From contig NZ_BCMQ01000005.1 of the NCBI RefSeq assembly GCF_001485415.1, positions 186,001 to 250,000 on the forward strand: 64,000 nt of DNA, read 5' to 3'. Numbering within the stretch: position 1 is the first letter of the stretch; each line of letters starts with the position of its first letter. Source of the stretch: Myroides odoratimimus (GTDB lineage: Bacteria; Bacteroidota; Bacteroidia; Flavobacteriales; Flavobacteriaceae). The notes beneath the pieces were generated by a model. That model was not told the DNA's origin. It ran no database searches and saw nothing but the letters and a program-made list of their open reading frames with translations. The translations under genes and the position numbers were made by a program. Shown here piece by piece: positions 7,594 to 17,209 of the stretch.

Positions 7594-8445
7594 TTATAAT
7601 AGTTCTCTATATTCTTTAGGGCTCAGTCCTGTTGCTTTTATAAAGAAACGGATGAAGTTACTCACGTCTTCAAAGTTTAGCTCAAAAGCAACTTCCTTAA
7701 TGGTCATCGGAGTATGCTTTAATAATAGCTTTATTTCGTTGACCACTGCACTCGCTATTATTTTTTTAGGCGTAGTCCCAAATACTTCTTTGCACACTTC
7801 AGTTAACTTAGCGATAGAGATATTCATCTGTTCTGCATAGAAATGAACGTTTCTTTCTTTTCTAATGTTATTTTTGATCAACTCATTAAATTTTACAGTA
7901 TGTTGTATTTGTAGTGGAGTAAGTTTCTCTTTATTAAAGCTGACAAACTTCTCTATATGGCCTGCCATAATATACAGAAGAACTCTCTCTATAATATTAT
8001 GAGCTAACATATAATGTACATCACTATATTCTTTTGACTTCAGTTTTAATAAAGTGGTAAAATAACATTGTACAAAAACTTCGTGCTCCGGCTTAAGCGT
8101 AATCGAATTAATAGCATTCGTATTATCAAAGAAGAAACACTTGCTTAAAAAGTGACTGTCAAGTTCTGTTCTACAGTAAAAATTATCTGTAAACTGCACA
8201 TAGTATAAGGTGTAACTCTCAGAAGCCGTTAAGCGAAATAGCTCATTCTTTCCTAAGAATAGACAGTCTCCTTCTTTAATTTCTTTTTTGTTCGTAGTTA
8301 GGGTGACAGTTACTTTTCCTTTTTGTAACCAAAGTAGTTGGTAGACATCTTTGTGTTGTTCGAACGGCACAGTGTCTTCTGTAAGGTAAGTAGCTCTACC
8401 TACCTCTATACCATAGGTAGATTTTAGTTCGATAGAAGTTAGCAT
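7594..8445 (-). CDS. AraC-family transcriptional regulator next to the pilus-like operon
   Basis: 283 residues. The N-terminal half (about 1-160) resembles the cupin-like sensing domain of AraC proteins; the C-terminal 100 residues carry the two helix-turn-helix motifs (AEQMNISIAKLTEVCKEVFG, then TIKEVAFELNFEDVSNFIRF) and the usual ending GLSPKEYRE. It is transcribed in the same direction as the pilin genes and directly upstream of them, but with its own terminator. A 21-bp-period direct repeat lies in front of the pilin promoter. Inference: local activator of the operon. The ligand is unknown. Confidence 0.85.
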   Translation of the reverse strand: MLTSIELKSTYGIEVGRATYLTEDTVPFEQHKDVYQLLWLQKGKVTVTLTTNKKEIKEGDCLFLGKNELFRLTASESYTLYYVQFTDNFYCRTELDSHFLSKCFFFDNTNAINSITLKPEHEVFVQCYFTTLLKLKSKEYSDVHYMLAHNIIERVLLYIMAGHIEKFVSFNKEKLTPLQIQHTVKFNELIKNNIRKERNVHFYAEQMNISIAKLTEVCKEVFGTTPKKIIASAVVNEIKLLLKHTPMTIKEVAFELNFEDVSNFIRFFIKATGLSPKEYRELL

Positions 8446-8784
8446 ATTTTGTAAGGTAGTAATAGGTGTTTATAATGTTTTATTGCTTGTTTACGTTATA
8501 TCGCTTCTTATGTTTGTTAGTTTTGGTTTGATGCTTTAGTAGACCGTCTCTATATTGGGTTCAGACGAGTTTTGACAAATATCAAATTTTATTATGATTA
8601 TGAATATTTTTAAAAGTTAATTTTTAAAACTTTTAATTCTGATTCCCAACAGAAAAGAGGTACATTATTCGGATAAATAAGTTGATTATTGTATAATATA
8701 AAGAATTTAGTGAACTTATAACTATATGATTTTGTTAGTTACATGGGCTTTTTTATATATTTGCAAAAAATAAAAATAATTGAT
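8446..8784. other. Intergenic region between AraC gene and yqeY
   Basis: AT-rich divergent region of about 340 bases. It contains the yqeY promoter at its right end and presumably the AraC promoter at its left end, where I find no good TAnnTTTG box. No small gene is seen. Confidence 0.6.
8732..8763 (+). promoter_or_regulatory. Promoter of yqeY
   Basis: TTG at 8732-8734, 21 bases, TATATTTG at 8756-8763. The transcript would start near 8768, which rules out the upstream in-frame start at 8743. Confidence 0.7.
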
Positions 8785-9237
8785 ATGAGTTTACAATCAA
8801 AGATCATGGACGCTATAAAAAGTGCAATGAAAGCGAAGGATACAGTAGCTTTAGAAGCATTAAGAGCAGTAAAGTCAGAGTTATTATTAGCTCAAACTCA
8901 ATCAGGAGCACAAGCTGATTTAACAGAAGAAGAGGAGATTAAGATTCTTCAGAAGTTAGTAAAACAAAGAAAAGACAGTGCTAATATTTTTTCAGAGCAA
9001 GGGAGAAATGATTTAGCTGAGCCAGAAATAGCACAAGCTGCAATCATAGAACAATTCTTGCCAGAGCAATTATCAGAAGAAGAAGTTCAAAAAATAATAG
9101 GTGAGATAATTACGAATGGTGGTTTCAGTGGTATGTCTTCAATGGGACAAGTAATGGGAATCGCTACTAAAGAATTAGCTGGTAAAGCTGATGGTAAGAC
9201 CATCTCATCTGCAGTAAAATCTCTATTGTCTAAATAG
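8785..9237 (+). CDS. yqeY: GatB/YqeY domain protein
   Basis: 150 residues from the ATG at 8785 (MSLQSKIMDAIKSAMKAKD). A longer frame begins at 8743 but that codon lies inside the promoter. Family features are LEALRAVKSELLLAQ near the start, the Glu-rich turn TEEEEIKILQKLVKQRKDS and the C-terminal GMSSMGQVMGIATKELAGKADG. The family resembles the tRNA-binding tail of the amidotransferase subunit GatB; its own role is not settled. It often follows ftsZ in flavobacteria, so its distance from ftsZ here points to an insertion of the pilus-like block. Confidence 0.9.
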   Translation: MSLQSKIMDAIKSAMKAKDTVALEALRAVKSELLLAQTQSGAQADLTEEEEIKILQKLVKQRKDSANIFSEQGRNDLAEPEIAQAAIIEQFLPEQLSEEEVQKIIGEIITNGGFSGMSSMGQVMGIATKELAGKADGKTISSAVKSLLSK

Positions 9238-9247
9238 TAGATTTAAT

Positions 9248-9321
9248 GTCCGTGTAGTTCAACTGGATAGAATATCAGATTTCGGCTCTGAGGGTTGGGG
9301 GTTCGAACCCTCCCGCGGACG
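9248..9321 (+). tRNA. tRNA-Arg (anticodon TCG)
   Basis: Cloverleaf folds cleanly: acceptor GTCCGTG with CGCGGAC, anticodon stem TCAGA/TCTGA around the seven-base loop TTTCGGC (anticodon TCG at positions 34-36), T arm GGGGG-TTCGAAC-CCTCC. CCA is not encoded. It begins 10 bases after yqeY; no separate promoter is clear, so it may be transcribed from the yqeY promoter. Confidence 0.92.
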
Positions 9322-9331
9322 CAAAATATAT

Positions 9332-9366
9332 ACGCTATTATCTAATCATAGATAATAGCGTTTTTT
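9332..9366 (+). terminator. Terminator after tRNA-Arg
   Basis: Perfect 12-bp stem (9332-9343 with 9350-9361) and six T, 10 bases after the tRNA. Confidence 0.88.
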
Positions 9367-9500
9367 GTTTTATAGACTTTACTGTTTGCTATAATGATGA
9401 CTTATGTAGCAAGCTATCTCCTAGTTAAAGAATAGATTTTTCAAAAGCCTGTTTTATACTCTTATTATCTCTTTATTATACTCCTACTTTTATATTATCG

Positions 9501-9598
9501 GATATTGATGGGGATGTGATCGGGTAGTGATGGGCTTATTTATAGTACTTTTTAGCCGAGCACATGCCTATCATATGCCGACCACAAGCCGACCACCC
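9501..9598. repeat. Facing arrays of degenerate 11-bp repeats (element A)
   Basis: Left array: units of 11 bp at 9503-9535 (TATTGATGGGG, ATGTGATCGGG, TAGTGATGGGC). Right array in opposite orientation: 9555-9598 (GCCGAGCACAT, GCCTATCATAT, GCCGACCACAA, GCCGACCACCC). The reverse complements of the right units (for example ATGTGCTCGGC) match the left units at most positions. The two arrays are separated by about 20 AT-rich bases. Confidence 0.7.
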
Positions 9599-9835
9599 CT
9601 ATTTTAGTAATAAAAAAGACTGCTGAAGAGAGAGGTAATATTCTTTTTTTGTAGTGGGTAGAGATTATTCTGTAGGGGTAGATTTCTTTTGTGTGAAGTG
9701 ATAAGTAGTGATAAACGCTAAGGGAGGACGCAATTGGTGTTGTGTTAGACTGAAAATAAAATTGCCTTTTTTTAAAAAATAAATGAAAAAAGATGGAATC
9801 TGATAAATATCATATTTTTAGATATAGTGTTAGGT

Positions 9836-9843
9836 TACATTTG
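9836..9843 (+). promoter_or_regulatory. -7 box of the CBS-domain gene
   Basis: TACATTTG, an exact TAnnTTTG match 22 bases before the ATG at 9866. No TTG at the expected -33 spacing. It lies downstream of the alternative start at 9827, which supports the 9866 start. Confidence 0.5.
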
Positions 9844-9865
9844 TCCTAACAAAATAAGTTATGAT

Positions 9866-10288
9866 ATGAGACAGAATGTACCAATTTCTAGTATTATGGC
9901 TTCAAAACTTGTCAAGTTAAATCTAACAGATTCATTGACAAATGCTGAAAAGTTATTTAAAGAGAACAAGATTAGACATCTTCCTGTGTTATCTGGAGGA
10001 GAGTTAGTAGGAATTCTCAGTTATACTGACTTAGTAAGAATTAGTTTAGCAGAGACGGTAGGAGATAATGATGATATTATTGATACCACTATATATAATA
10101 TGTTCTCTATAGAACAAGTAATGGTTAAGGACGTTGTGACTATACAAGCAGATTGTAGTATTAAGGATGCAGCCGAAATAATTATCGAAAGAGGATTTAG
10201 ATCATTGCCTGTTATGGATGGAGATATATTAGTAGGAATGCTTACTAGTACTGATTTGATTAAGTATTTGATAAAGCAATACGAATAA
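9866..10288 (+). CDS. Tandem CBS-domain protein
   Basis: 140 residues from ATG 9866 (MRQNVPISSIMASKLVKLNL). Two CBS domains: about 5-60 (ending HLPVLSGGELVGILSYTDLV) and about 85-140 (RSLPVMDGDILVGMLTSTDLIKYL). CBS pairs bind adenine nucleotides and act as energy or redox sensors. No catalytic domain is fused. It is flanked by a promoter and by a bidirectional hairpin, so it looks monocistronic. The partner it regulates cannot be told. Confidence 0.88.
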   Translation: MRQNVPISSIMASKLVKLNLTDSLTNAEKLFKENKIRHLPVLSGGELVGILSYTDLVRISLAETVGDNDDIIDTTIYNMFSIEQVMVKDVVTIQADCSIKDAAEIIIERGFRSLPVMDGDILVGMLTSTDLIKYLIKQYE

Positions 10289-10370
10289 GGAATAAAAAGA
10301 ATTGCTATAAAAAAGATTATTATATTTTGTAGTTTGTGAGTTTGGCTACGAAATTACATATTGTTGTTTG

Positions 10371-10405
10371 AAAAAAGCATTAGAGGTGAGTTCTAATGCT
10401 TTTTT
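10371..10405 (+). terminator. Terminator after CBS gene
   Basis: Fourteen-bp perfect stem (10371-10384 with 10392-10405), six A on the left and six T on the right, so it can work in both directions. Confidence 0.85.
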
Positions 10406-10445
10406 GCTTTTATACCTATGTGTAAGTTTTTTTGAAATACTTCTA

Positions 10446-10474
10446 TTGATAGAATGAAGTGATTGTTATATTTG
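10446..10474 (+). promoter_or_regulatory. Promoter of GAF-domain gene
   Basis: TTG at 10446-10448, 18 bases, TATATTTG at 10467-10474; the ATG follows at 10499. Confidence 0.7.
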
Positions 10475-10498
10475 TTTTTCTATAAAACCATAATTAAG

Positions 10499-10963
10499 AT
10501 GAATAATTTATATCAAGAGCTTTTAGTGGCATCTAAGGCAATATTAGAATCTAATGTATTAGATAGAACAGAGAAGTTAAAGCAAGTATGTGTTCTTTTA
10601 AACGAGAAAATAGCGTACTATGATTGGGTTGGGTTCTACTTTGCAGTGCCAGAAGAGAGAGTGCTTCATTTAGGACCTTACAGCGGTCCTGAGACAGACC
10701 ATACAGTGATTCCCTTTGGTAAGGGGATTTGTGGACAGGTGGCTGTTAGTAATGAGACTTTTTTAGTAGAAGATGTGACTGCTCAAGATAATTATATTGC
10801 TTGTAGTATTACTGTTAAGTCTGAGATTGTAGTTCCGTTATTTGTTGATGGAGTTAATATCGGACAAATAGATATTGATTCTAATACGATTAATGCATTT
10901 ACAGCTGAGGATCAATCATTTTTAGAATTACTAAATGTAGAAATAGCTAAATTGTTTATTTAG
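10499..10963 (+). CDS. GAF-domain protein of the free methionine-(R)-sulfoxide reductase type
   Basis: 154 residues from ATG 10499; the longer frame start at 10463 lies in the promoter. One GAF domain fills the protein. The core IPFGKGICGQVAVSNETF, DNYIACSITVKSEIVVPL and IGQIDIDS is very close to the fRMsr family (E. coli MsrC, yeast YKL069W), which reduces free methionine sulfoxide. Two of the three family cysteines are present (in GICG and YIAC). The third, ten residues before GICG, is His here, so the redox relay may differ or the protein may have become a sensor. Cytosolic. Confidence 0.72.
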   Translation: MNNLYQELLVASKAILESNVLDRTEKLKQVCVLLNEKIAYYDWVGFYFAVPEERVLHLGPYSGPETDHTVIPFGKGICGQVAVSNETFLVEDVTAQDNYIACSITVKSEIVVPLFVDGVNIGQIDIDSNTINAFTAEDQSFLELLNVEIAKLFI

Positions 10964-11080
10964 TTCCTATTATAAAGAAGACTTGCGTTTTGTTTAGATT
11001 ATACTGTTATTAATTGAGGTATTGGTAATCAATGTACTAGAGGGTAAATAAGAACCTAAAAAAAAGTGTATTATTTATAG

Positions 11081-11109
11081 TTGTATTTTGAAAAATAAAA
11101 TTACCTTTG
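11081..11109 (+). promoter_or_regulatory. Promoter of rpsO
   Basis: TTG at 11081-11083, 18 bases, TACCTTTG at 11102-11109; rpsO starts at 11170 after a leader of about 55 bases. Confidence 0.7.
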
Positions 11110-11169
11110 CAAACGTAAATATGGATACACCATATTTCATGCATAAAAATCATTAAAAATAATATTGGC

Positions 11170-11439
11170 ATGTATTTATCAAAAGAGAAAAAAGCTGAGA
11201 TCTTCGCACAACACGGTGGAGCTGCAGCTAACACTGGATCTGCTGAAGGACAAATCGCTTTGTTCACATACAGAATCACGCATTTAACTGAGCACTTGAA
11301 AAAAAATCGTAAAGATTATAATACAGAGCGTTCATTAGTTCTTTTAGTAGGTAAAAGAAGAAGACTTCTTGACTACTTAAAGAATACAGAAATTAACAGA
11401 TATCGTGAGATTATCAAAGTATTGGGTATTAGAAAATAA
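11170..11439 (+). CDS. rpsO: 30S ribosomal protein S15
   Basis: 89 residues, the usual length. Recognisable S15 signature: GSAEGQIALFTYRITHLTEHLKKNRKD, followed by LVLLVGKRRRLLDYLKN. S15 binds the central domain of 16S rRNA early in small-subunit assembly. Followed by its own terminator and then pnp, the same order as in many bacteria. Confidence 0.97.
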   Translation: MYLSKEKKAEIFAQHGGAAANTGSAEGQIALFTYRITHLTEHLKKNRKDYNTERSLVLLVGKRRRLLDYLKNTEINRYREIIKVLGIRK

Positions 11440-11451
11440 TCAATATAGAGA

Positions 11452-11477
11452 AGAGGTGCCTTTGTGCGCCTCTTTTT
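11452..11477 (+). terminator. Terminator after rpsO
   Basis: Eight-bp stem AGAGGTGC / GCGCCTCT (11452-11459, 11466-11473) with one G-T pair, followed by five T. It lies between rpsO and pnp. Confidence 0.8.
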
Positions 11478-11525
11478 CTTTTTAGCCTTTTTGCAGAAAA
11501 AGACTGGTTTTTCATTGGGTTTCAT

Positions 11526-11588
11526 ACAACTACACAACAACACACACAACACAACACACAATTATTAATGTCTCTCTTCGGAGAGACA
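11526..11588 (+). promoter_or_regulatory. pnp leader: CA-rich stretch and UUCG hairpin
   Basis: 11526-11560 is almost only C and A on the plus strand. It is followed by a perfect 8-bp hairpin TGTCTCTC-TTCG-GAGAGACA (11569-11588), a C(UUCG)G tetraloop of the very stable class, 24 bases before the pnp ATG and without a T run, so not a terminator. In E. coli the pnp leader hairpin is the target of RNase III and PNPase autoregulation; a similar role here is an inference. Confidence 0.6.
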
Positions 11589-11612
11589 GAAACCCTAAAG
11601 TATTAATTTATT

Positions 11613-13769
11613 ATGATTCCTAAGGTAACTAAAGAGATTATCGATTTAGGAGATGGCCGTAGCATCTCGATCGAAACTGGGAAATTAGCGAAACAAGCAG
11701 ATGGTTCTGTAGTTGTTCGTATGGGAGACTGTATGCTTTTAGCTACAGCTGTATCAGCGAGAACTGCTAACCCTGGTGTAGACTTCCTTCCTTTAACTGT
11801 AGATTACAGAGAAAAATTTTCTGCTGCTGGACGTTTTCCAGGAGGCTTTTTTAAACGTGAAGCTCGTCCGAGTGATCAAGAGGTGTTAACAATGCGTTTA
11901 GTAGACCGTTGTTTACGTCCATTGTTCCCAGATGACTATCACGCAGAAACACAAGTTATGATTCAATTAATGTCTCATGACGAAAATGTAATGCCTGATG
12001 CATTAGCTGGATTAGCTGCTTCTGCAGCATTAGCAGTATCAGATATTCCATTCTATAATTCTATTTCTGAGGTAAGAGTTGCTCGCGTTGATGGGCAGTT
12101 CATCATCAATCCATCTAGAGAACAACTAGACGCATCTGATCTTGATATGATGATCGGTGCATCTAAAGACTCTGTATGTATGGTGGAGGGTGAGATGAAA
12201 GAAATCTCAGAACAAGAAATGATTGATGCAATAAAGTTTGCTCATGAGGCGATTAAAATTCAGATCGAAGCTCAAGAGAAGATGCGTGCTGCATTAGGAC
12301 TTACTTACCGTGAGTACGAACCAGAAGCAACTGATGAAGAGGTGGAGAAAATCGTACATGATGCAGCGTATGCTAAATTGTATGAAATAGCTTCTCATGC
12401 TAGTGCTAAATCTGAGCGTGGAGAGAAATTCGCTGAGGTGTATGAAGAAGTTAAAGCTTTATTCTCTGAAGAAGATTTAGAAGAGAAAGCTGAACTGATC
12501 AGTACATACTTTAAGAAAACTCAAAAAGAGGCTGTACGTAACCTTATTTTAGATCAAAACATTCGTCTTGATGGTCGTAAGACTACTGAGATTCGTCCTA
12601 TCTGGAGTGAAGTAGATTATTTACCTTCAGTGCATGGGTCTTCTATCTTTACACGTGGTGAAACGCAAGCGTTAGCTACTGTAACATTAGGTACATCAAG
12701 AGATGCGAATATTATCGACTTACCAAGTGAGCAAGGTGAAGAGAAGTTCTACTTACATTATAACTTCCCTCCATTCTCTACAGGTGAGGCAAAACCATTA
12801 AGAGGTACTTCTCGTAGAGAGGTAGGTCATGGTAACTTAGCACAACGTGCTTTGAAAAACATGATCCCTGCAGACTGTCCTTATACTATTCGTTTAGTAT
12901 CTGAGGTATTAGAGTCTAACGGTTCTTCTTCTATGGCTACTGTATGTGCTGGTACTCTAGCATTAATGGATGCAGGTATTCAAATTGAAAAACCAGTTTC
13001 AGGTATTGCAATGGGACTTATCTCTGATGCAAAAACTGGACGTTGGGCTGTATTGTCTGATATCTTAGGTGATGAGGATCACTTAGGAGATATGGACTTT
13101 AAAGTTACTGGTACTAAAGATGGTATCACTGCATGTCAAATGGATATTAAGATCGAAGGATTAGCTTATGATATTATGGAGCAAGCGTTAAAACAAGCTC
13201 ATGATGGTCGTATGCATATCTTGGGATTATTACAAGAGACTATCGCTGTGCCTAATCCTACTGTTAAACCTAAAGCTCCTAAGATTGTTACTGTTACAAT
13301 TCCTAAAGACTTTATCGGTGCAGTTATCGGACCAGGTGGTAAAAATATCCAAGCGCTTCAAGCAGAAACTGGTACTACTATCGTTATTAACGAAGAAGGT
13401 GATTATGGTATCATCGAAGTATTAGGTACTGATCAAGCAGGTATGGATAGAGCATTAGCTGCTATTAGTAATACTACTTTCTCTCCAGTAGAAGGTGAGA
13501 CTTACCATGTTAAAGTGGTTAAGATGCTTGACTTCGGTGCAGTAGTAGAATTTGTACCAGGTAAAGAAACTTTACTTCACGTATCTGAATTAGATTGGAA
13601 ACGTATTGAGAATGTATCTGACGTTCTTAAAATGGGAGATGAATTAGATGTTAAGTATTTAGGTATAGACCCTAAAACTAAAAAAGCTAAAGTATCTCGT
13701 AAAGCTTTAATGCCACGTCCTCCTAGAGAAGAGAAAAAAGACGCGGCTCCAAAACAAGAAAATAAATAA
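11613..13769 (+). CDS. pnp: Polyribonucleotide nucleotidyltransferase (PNPase)
   Basis: 718 residues, normal length. Two RNase PH domains (about 10-230 and 310-540), a KH domain (about 560-620, with [17 protein letters not shown]) and an S1 domain (about 628-700, [20 protein letters not shown]). It degrades RNA from the 3' end with phosphate. The gene follows rpsO with a leader hairpin that may serve autoregulation, and has a terminator at 13791. Confidence 0.97.
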   Translation: MIPKVTKEIIDLGDGRSISIETGKLAKQADGSVVVRMGDCMLLATAVSARTANPGVDFLPLTVDYREKFSAAGRFPGGFFKREARPSDQEVLTMRLVDRCLRPLFPDDYHAETQVMIQLMSHDENVMPDALAGLAASAALAVSDIPFYNSISEVRVARVDGQFIINPSREQLDASDLDMMIGASKDSVCMVEGEMKEISEQEMIDAIKFAHEAIKIQIEAQEKMRAALGLTYREYEPEATDEEVEKIVHDAAYAKLYEIASHASAKSERGEKFAEVYEEVKALFSEEDLEEKAELISTYFKKTQKEAVRNLILDQNIRLDGRKTTEIRPIWSEVDYLPSVHGSSIFTRGETQALATVTLGTSRDANIIDLPSEQGEEKFYLHYNFPPFSTGEAKPLRGTSRREVGHGNLAQRALKNMIPADCPYTIRLVSEVLESNGSSSMATVCAGTLALMDAGIQIEKPVSGIAMGLISDAKTGRWAVLSDILGDEDHLGDMDFKVTGTKDGITACQMDIKIEGLAYDIMEQALKQAHDGRMHILGLLQETIAVPNPTVKPKAPKIVTVTIPKDFIGAVIGPGGKNIQALQAETGTTIVINEEGDYGIIEVLGTDQAGMDRALAAISNTTFSPVEGETYHVKVVKMLDFGAVVEFVPGKETLLHVSELDWKRIENVSDVLKMGDELDVKYLGIDPKTKKAKVSRKALMPRPPREEKKDAAPKQENK

Positions 13770-13790
13770 GAGTAATTCTTTTTATTATAT

Positions 13791-13822
13791 AAAGGACATC
13801 TAGTAATAGGTGTCCTTTTTTT
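13791..13822 (+). terminator. Terminator after pnp
   Basis: Ten-bp stem AAAGGACATC / GGTGTCCTTT (13791-13800, 13809-13818; one G-T pair) and seven T. Confidence 0.85.
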
Positions 13823-15636
<1,814 letters not shown>

Positions 15637-15669
15637 GATAAAGAGTTATATTTTTTATAAAATAAAGTT

Positions 15670-15705
15670 AGCGCTACAGGATTTTGATTTTGTGGCGCTT
15701 TTTTT
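15670..15705 (+). terminator. Terminator after tmm
   Basis: Nine-bp stem AGCGCTACA / TGTGGCGCT (15670-15678, 15691-15699; one G-T pair) and seven T. Confidence 0.85.
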
Positions 15706-15822
15706 GTGTAGGTAATATGAGGTTAAAAAATATTTTTAAAAATGTTGTAACCTTTTAGTAATAGTGTACGTATAACTAATGTGTGAAGAGCACATCATAG
15801 CAAAAATAAGGATAGAAATAAT

Positions 15823-16686
15823 ATGAGACAACTTAAAATTACCAAGCAGGTAACGAATCGTGAGACCGCTTCTCTAGATAAGTACTTGCAAGAAATTGGT
15901 AAAGTAGATTTAATTACTGCGGATGAGGAAGTAGAGTTAGCGCAACGAATCAAAGCAGGAGATCAAAGAGCACTAGAGAAATTAACGAAAGCAAACTTAC
16001 GTTTCGTAGTATCGGTGGCAAAGCAATATCAAAACCAAGGATTGACATTACCCGATTTAATTAATGAAGGAAACTTAGGTCTGATCAAAGCTGCACAGCG
16101 TTTTGATGAGACACGAGGATTCAAATTCATTTCTTATGCAGTATGGTGGATTCGTCAGTCGATTTTATCAGCTTTAGCAGAACAATCTCGTATCGTACGT
16201 TTACCATTGAATAAGATCGGTTCTATTAATAAAATTAATAAGATGTATGCTTTATTAGAGCAATCTAATGAACGTCCACCTTCAGCAGAAGAAATCGCTG
16301 TAGAGCTTGATATGACTGTAAATGATGTAAAAGAGAGTATGAAGAACTCTGGTCGTCATTTATCAATGGATGCTCCGTTAGTAGAAGGAGAAGATTCTAA
16401 CTTATACGATGTATTGCGTTCAGGTGAGTCTCCTAATCCAGATAGAGAGCTTATTCATGAGTCTCTTAGAACAGAAATCGAGAGAGCATTAGAGACTTTG
16501 ACTCCTAGAGAAGCTGACGTTGTACGTTTATACTTCGGTTTAGGTGATCAACATCCTATGACATTAGAAGAAATAGGAGAAACATTCGATCTTACTAGAG
16601 AGCGTGTTAGACAGATTAAAGAGAAAGCTATTCGTAGATTAAAACATACGTCTAGAAGTAAAATTCTTAAGACATACTTAGGATAA
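15823..16686 (+). CDS. rpoD: Primary RNA polymerase sigma factor (RpoD/SigA type)
   Basis: 287 residues, the usual size for the Bacteroidota primary sigma, which lacks region 1.1. Region 1.2 begins [20 protein letters not shown]; regions 2.3-2.4 are [16 protein letters not shown]; region 3 [14 protein letters not shown]; region 4.2 helix-turn-helix [20 protein letters not shown]. This sigma reads the TAnnTTTG/TTG promoters found across the window. Monocistronic with its own terminator. Confidence 0.95.
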   Translation: MRQLKITKQVTNRETASLDKYLQEIGKVDLITADEEVELAQRIKAGDQRALEKLTKANLRFVVSVAKQYQNQGLTLPDLINEGNLGLIKAAQRFDETRGFKFISYAVWWIRQSILSALAEQSRIVRLPLNKIGSINKINKMYALLEQSNERPPSAEEIAVELDMTVNDVKESMKNSGRHLSMDAPLVEGEDSNLYDVLRSGESPNPDRELIHESLRTEIERALETLTPREADVVRLYFGLGDQHPMTLEEIGETFDLTRERVRQIKEKAIRRLKHTSRSKILKTYLG

Positions 16687-16696
16687 TATAGATTAG

Positions 16697-16727
16697 AAGC
16701 GTTACTATTTAGGTAACGCTTTTTTTT
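16697..16727 (+). terminator. Terminator after rpoD
   Basis: Nine-bp perfect stem AAGCGTTAC / GTAACGCTT (16697-16705, 16713-16721) followed by T. Confidence 0.87.
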
Positions 16728-16743
16728 ATACCTTAGGTTAGCG

Positions 16744-16751
16744 TATATTTG
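16744..16751 (+). promoter_or_regulatory. -7 box directly in front of a GTG start
   Basis: TATATTTG, exact consensus, ends four bases before the GTG at 16756. If used, the transcript would begin at or next to the start codon. Confidence 0.4.
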
Positions 16752-16755
16752 TATT

Positions 16756-17124
16756 GTGAGAAAGTTTTTGTTTATAATCATATCCTTATTAGTATTTAGA
16801 CCAGTAGTGCCGTTGGTAGACTACCTGGTAGACTATGATTATATCGCTACTTTTTTATGTGTGAATCAAGACAAGCCTGAGATGCATTGTAATGGACAGT
16901 GTTATCTAATGCAAGAATTAGCTAAGATAGCTAAGGAAGAACAAAAGAAAGATGCTGTTAAGCAGGTATATACTATTGCTTTTGTTTTGATGTATGTTGA
17001 TTATAAATCTGAACTACCTACTCCTAATTTTGATATAAAAGGAGTACATAAGGTTTATGATAGATATAATAATTTGTATTCCTCTTTATTTAGCCGTCAG
17101 GATCTACGTCCTCCCCTCGTTTAA
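16756..17124 (+). CDS. Small exported protein with CNGQCYLMQ motif, function unknown
   Basis: 122 residues starting at a GTG. Residues 1-20 form a hydrophobic signal or anchor (RKFLFIIISLLVF). The only clear motif is CVNQDKPEMHCNGQCYLMQEL with three cysteines and a histidine, which I recall from small flavobacterial proteins often near metal-uptake genes; no function is known to me. A charged segment KIAKEEQKKDAVK follows. The next gene is an AraC regulator 85 bases on. No other neighbour hints at a role; metal binding is a guess from the Cys/His cluster. Confidence 0.6.
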   Translation: MRKFLFIIISLLVFRPVVPLVDYLVDYDYIATFLCVNQDKPEMHCNGQCYLMQELAKIAKEEQKKDAVKQVYTIAFVLMYVDYKSELPTPNFDIKGVHKVYDRYNNLYSSLFSRQDLRPPLV

Positions 17125-17209
17125 TTAGTATTTATAATGTGATTATTTGATCGTCTATCTATAGTAGTGCGGTCAGTGAGCTTATGTATAATATTAATTA
17201 AAGATTCTT

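Larger units (their letters stand above)
9367..9865. other. Gene-free stretch between tRNA-Arg and CBS gene
   Basis: About 500 bases. Apart from the 11-bp repeat element at 9501-9598 and the CBS promoter near 9836 there is no recognisable gene or RNA. Confidence 0.65.

Noticed and set aside
9555..9598. CRISPR array
   Set aside because: The units are 11 bp, contiguous and degenerate, without spacers or cas genes.
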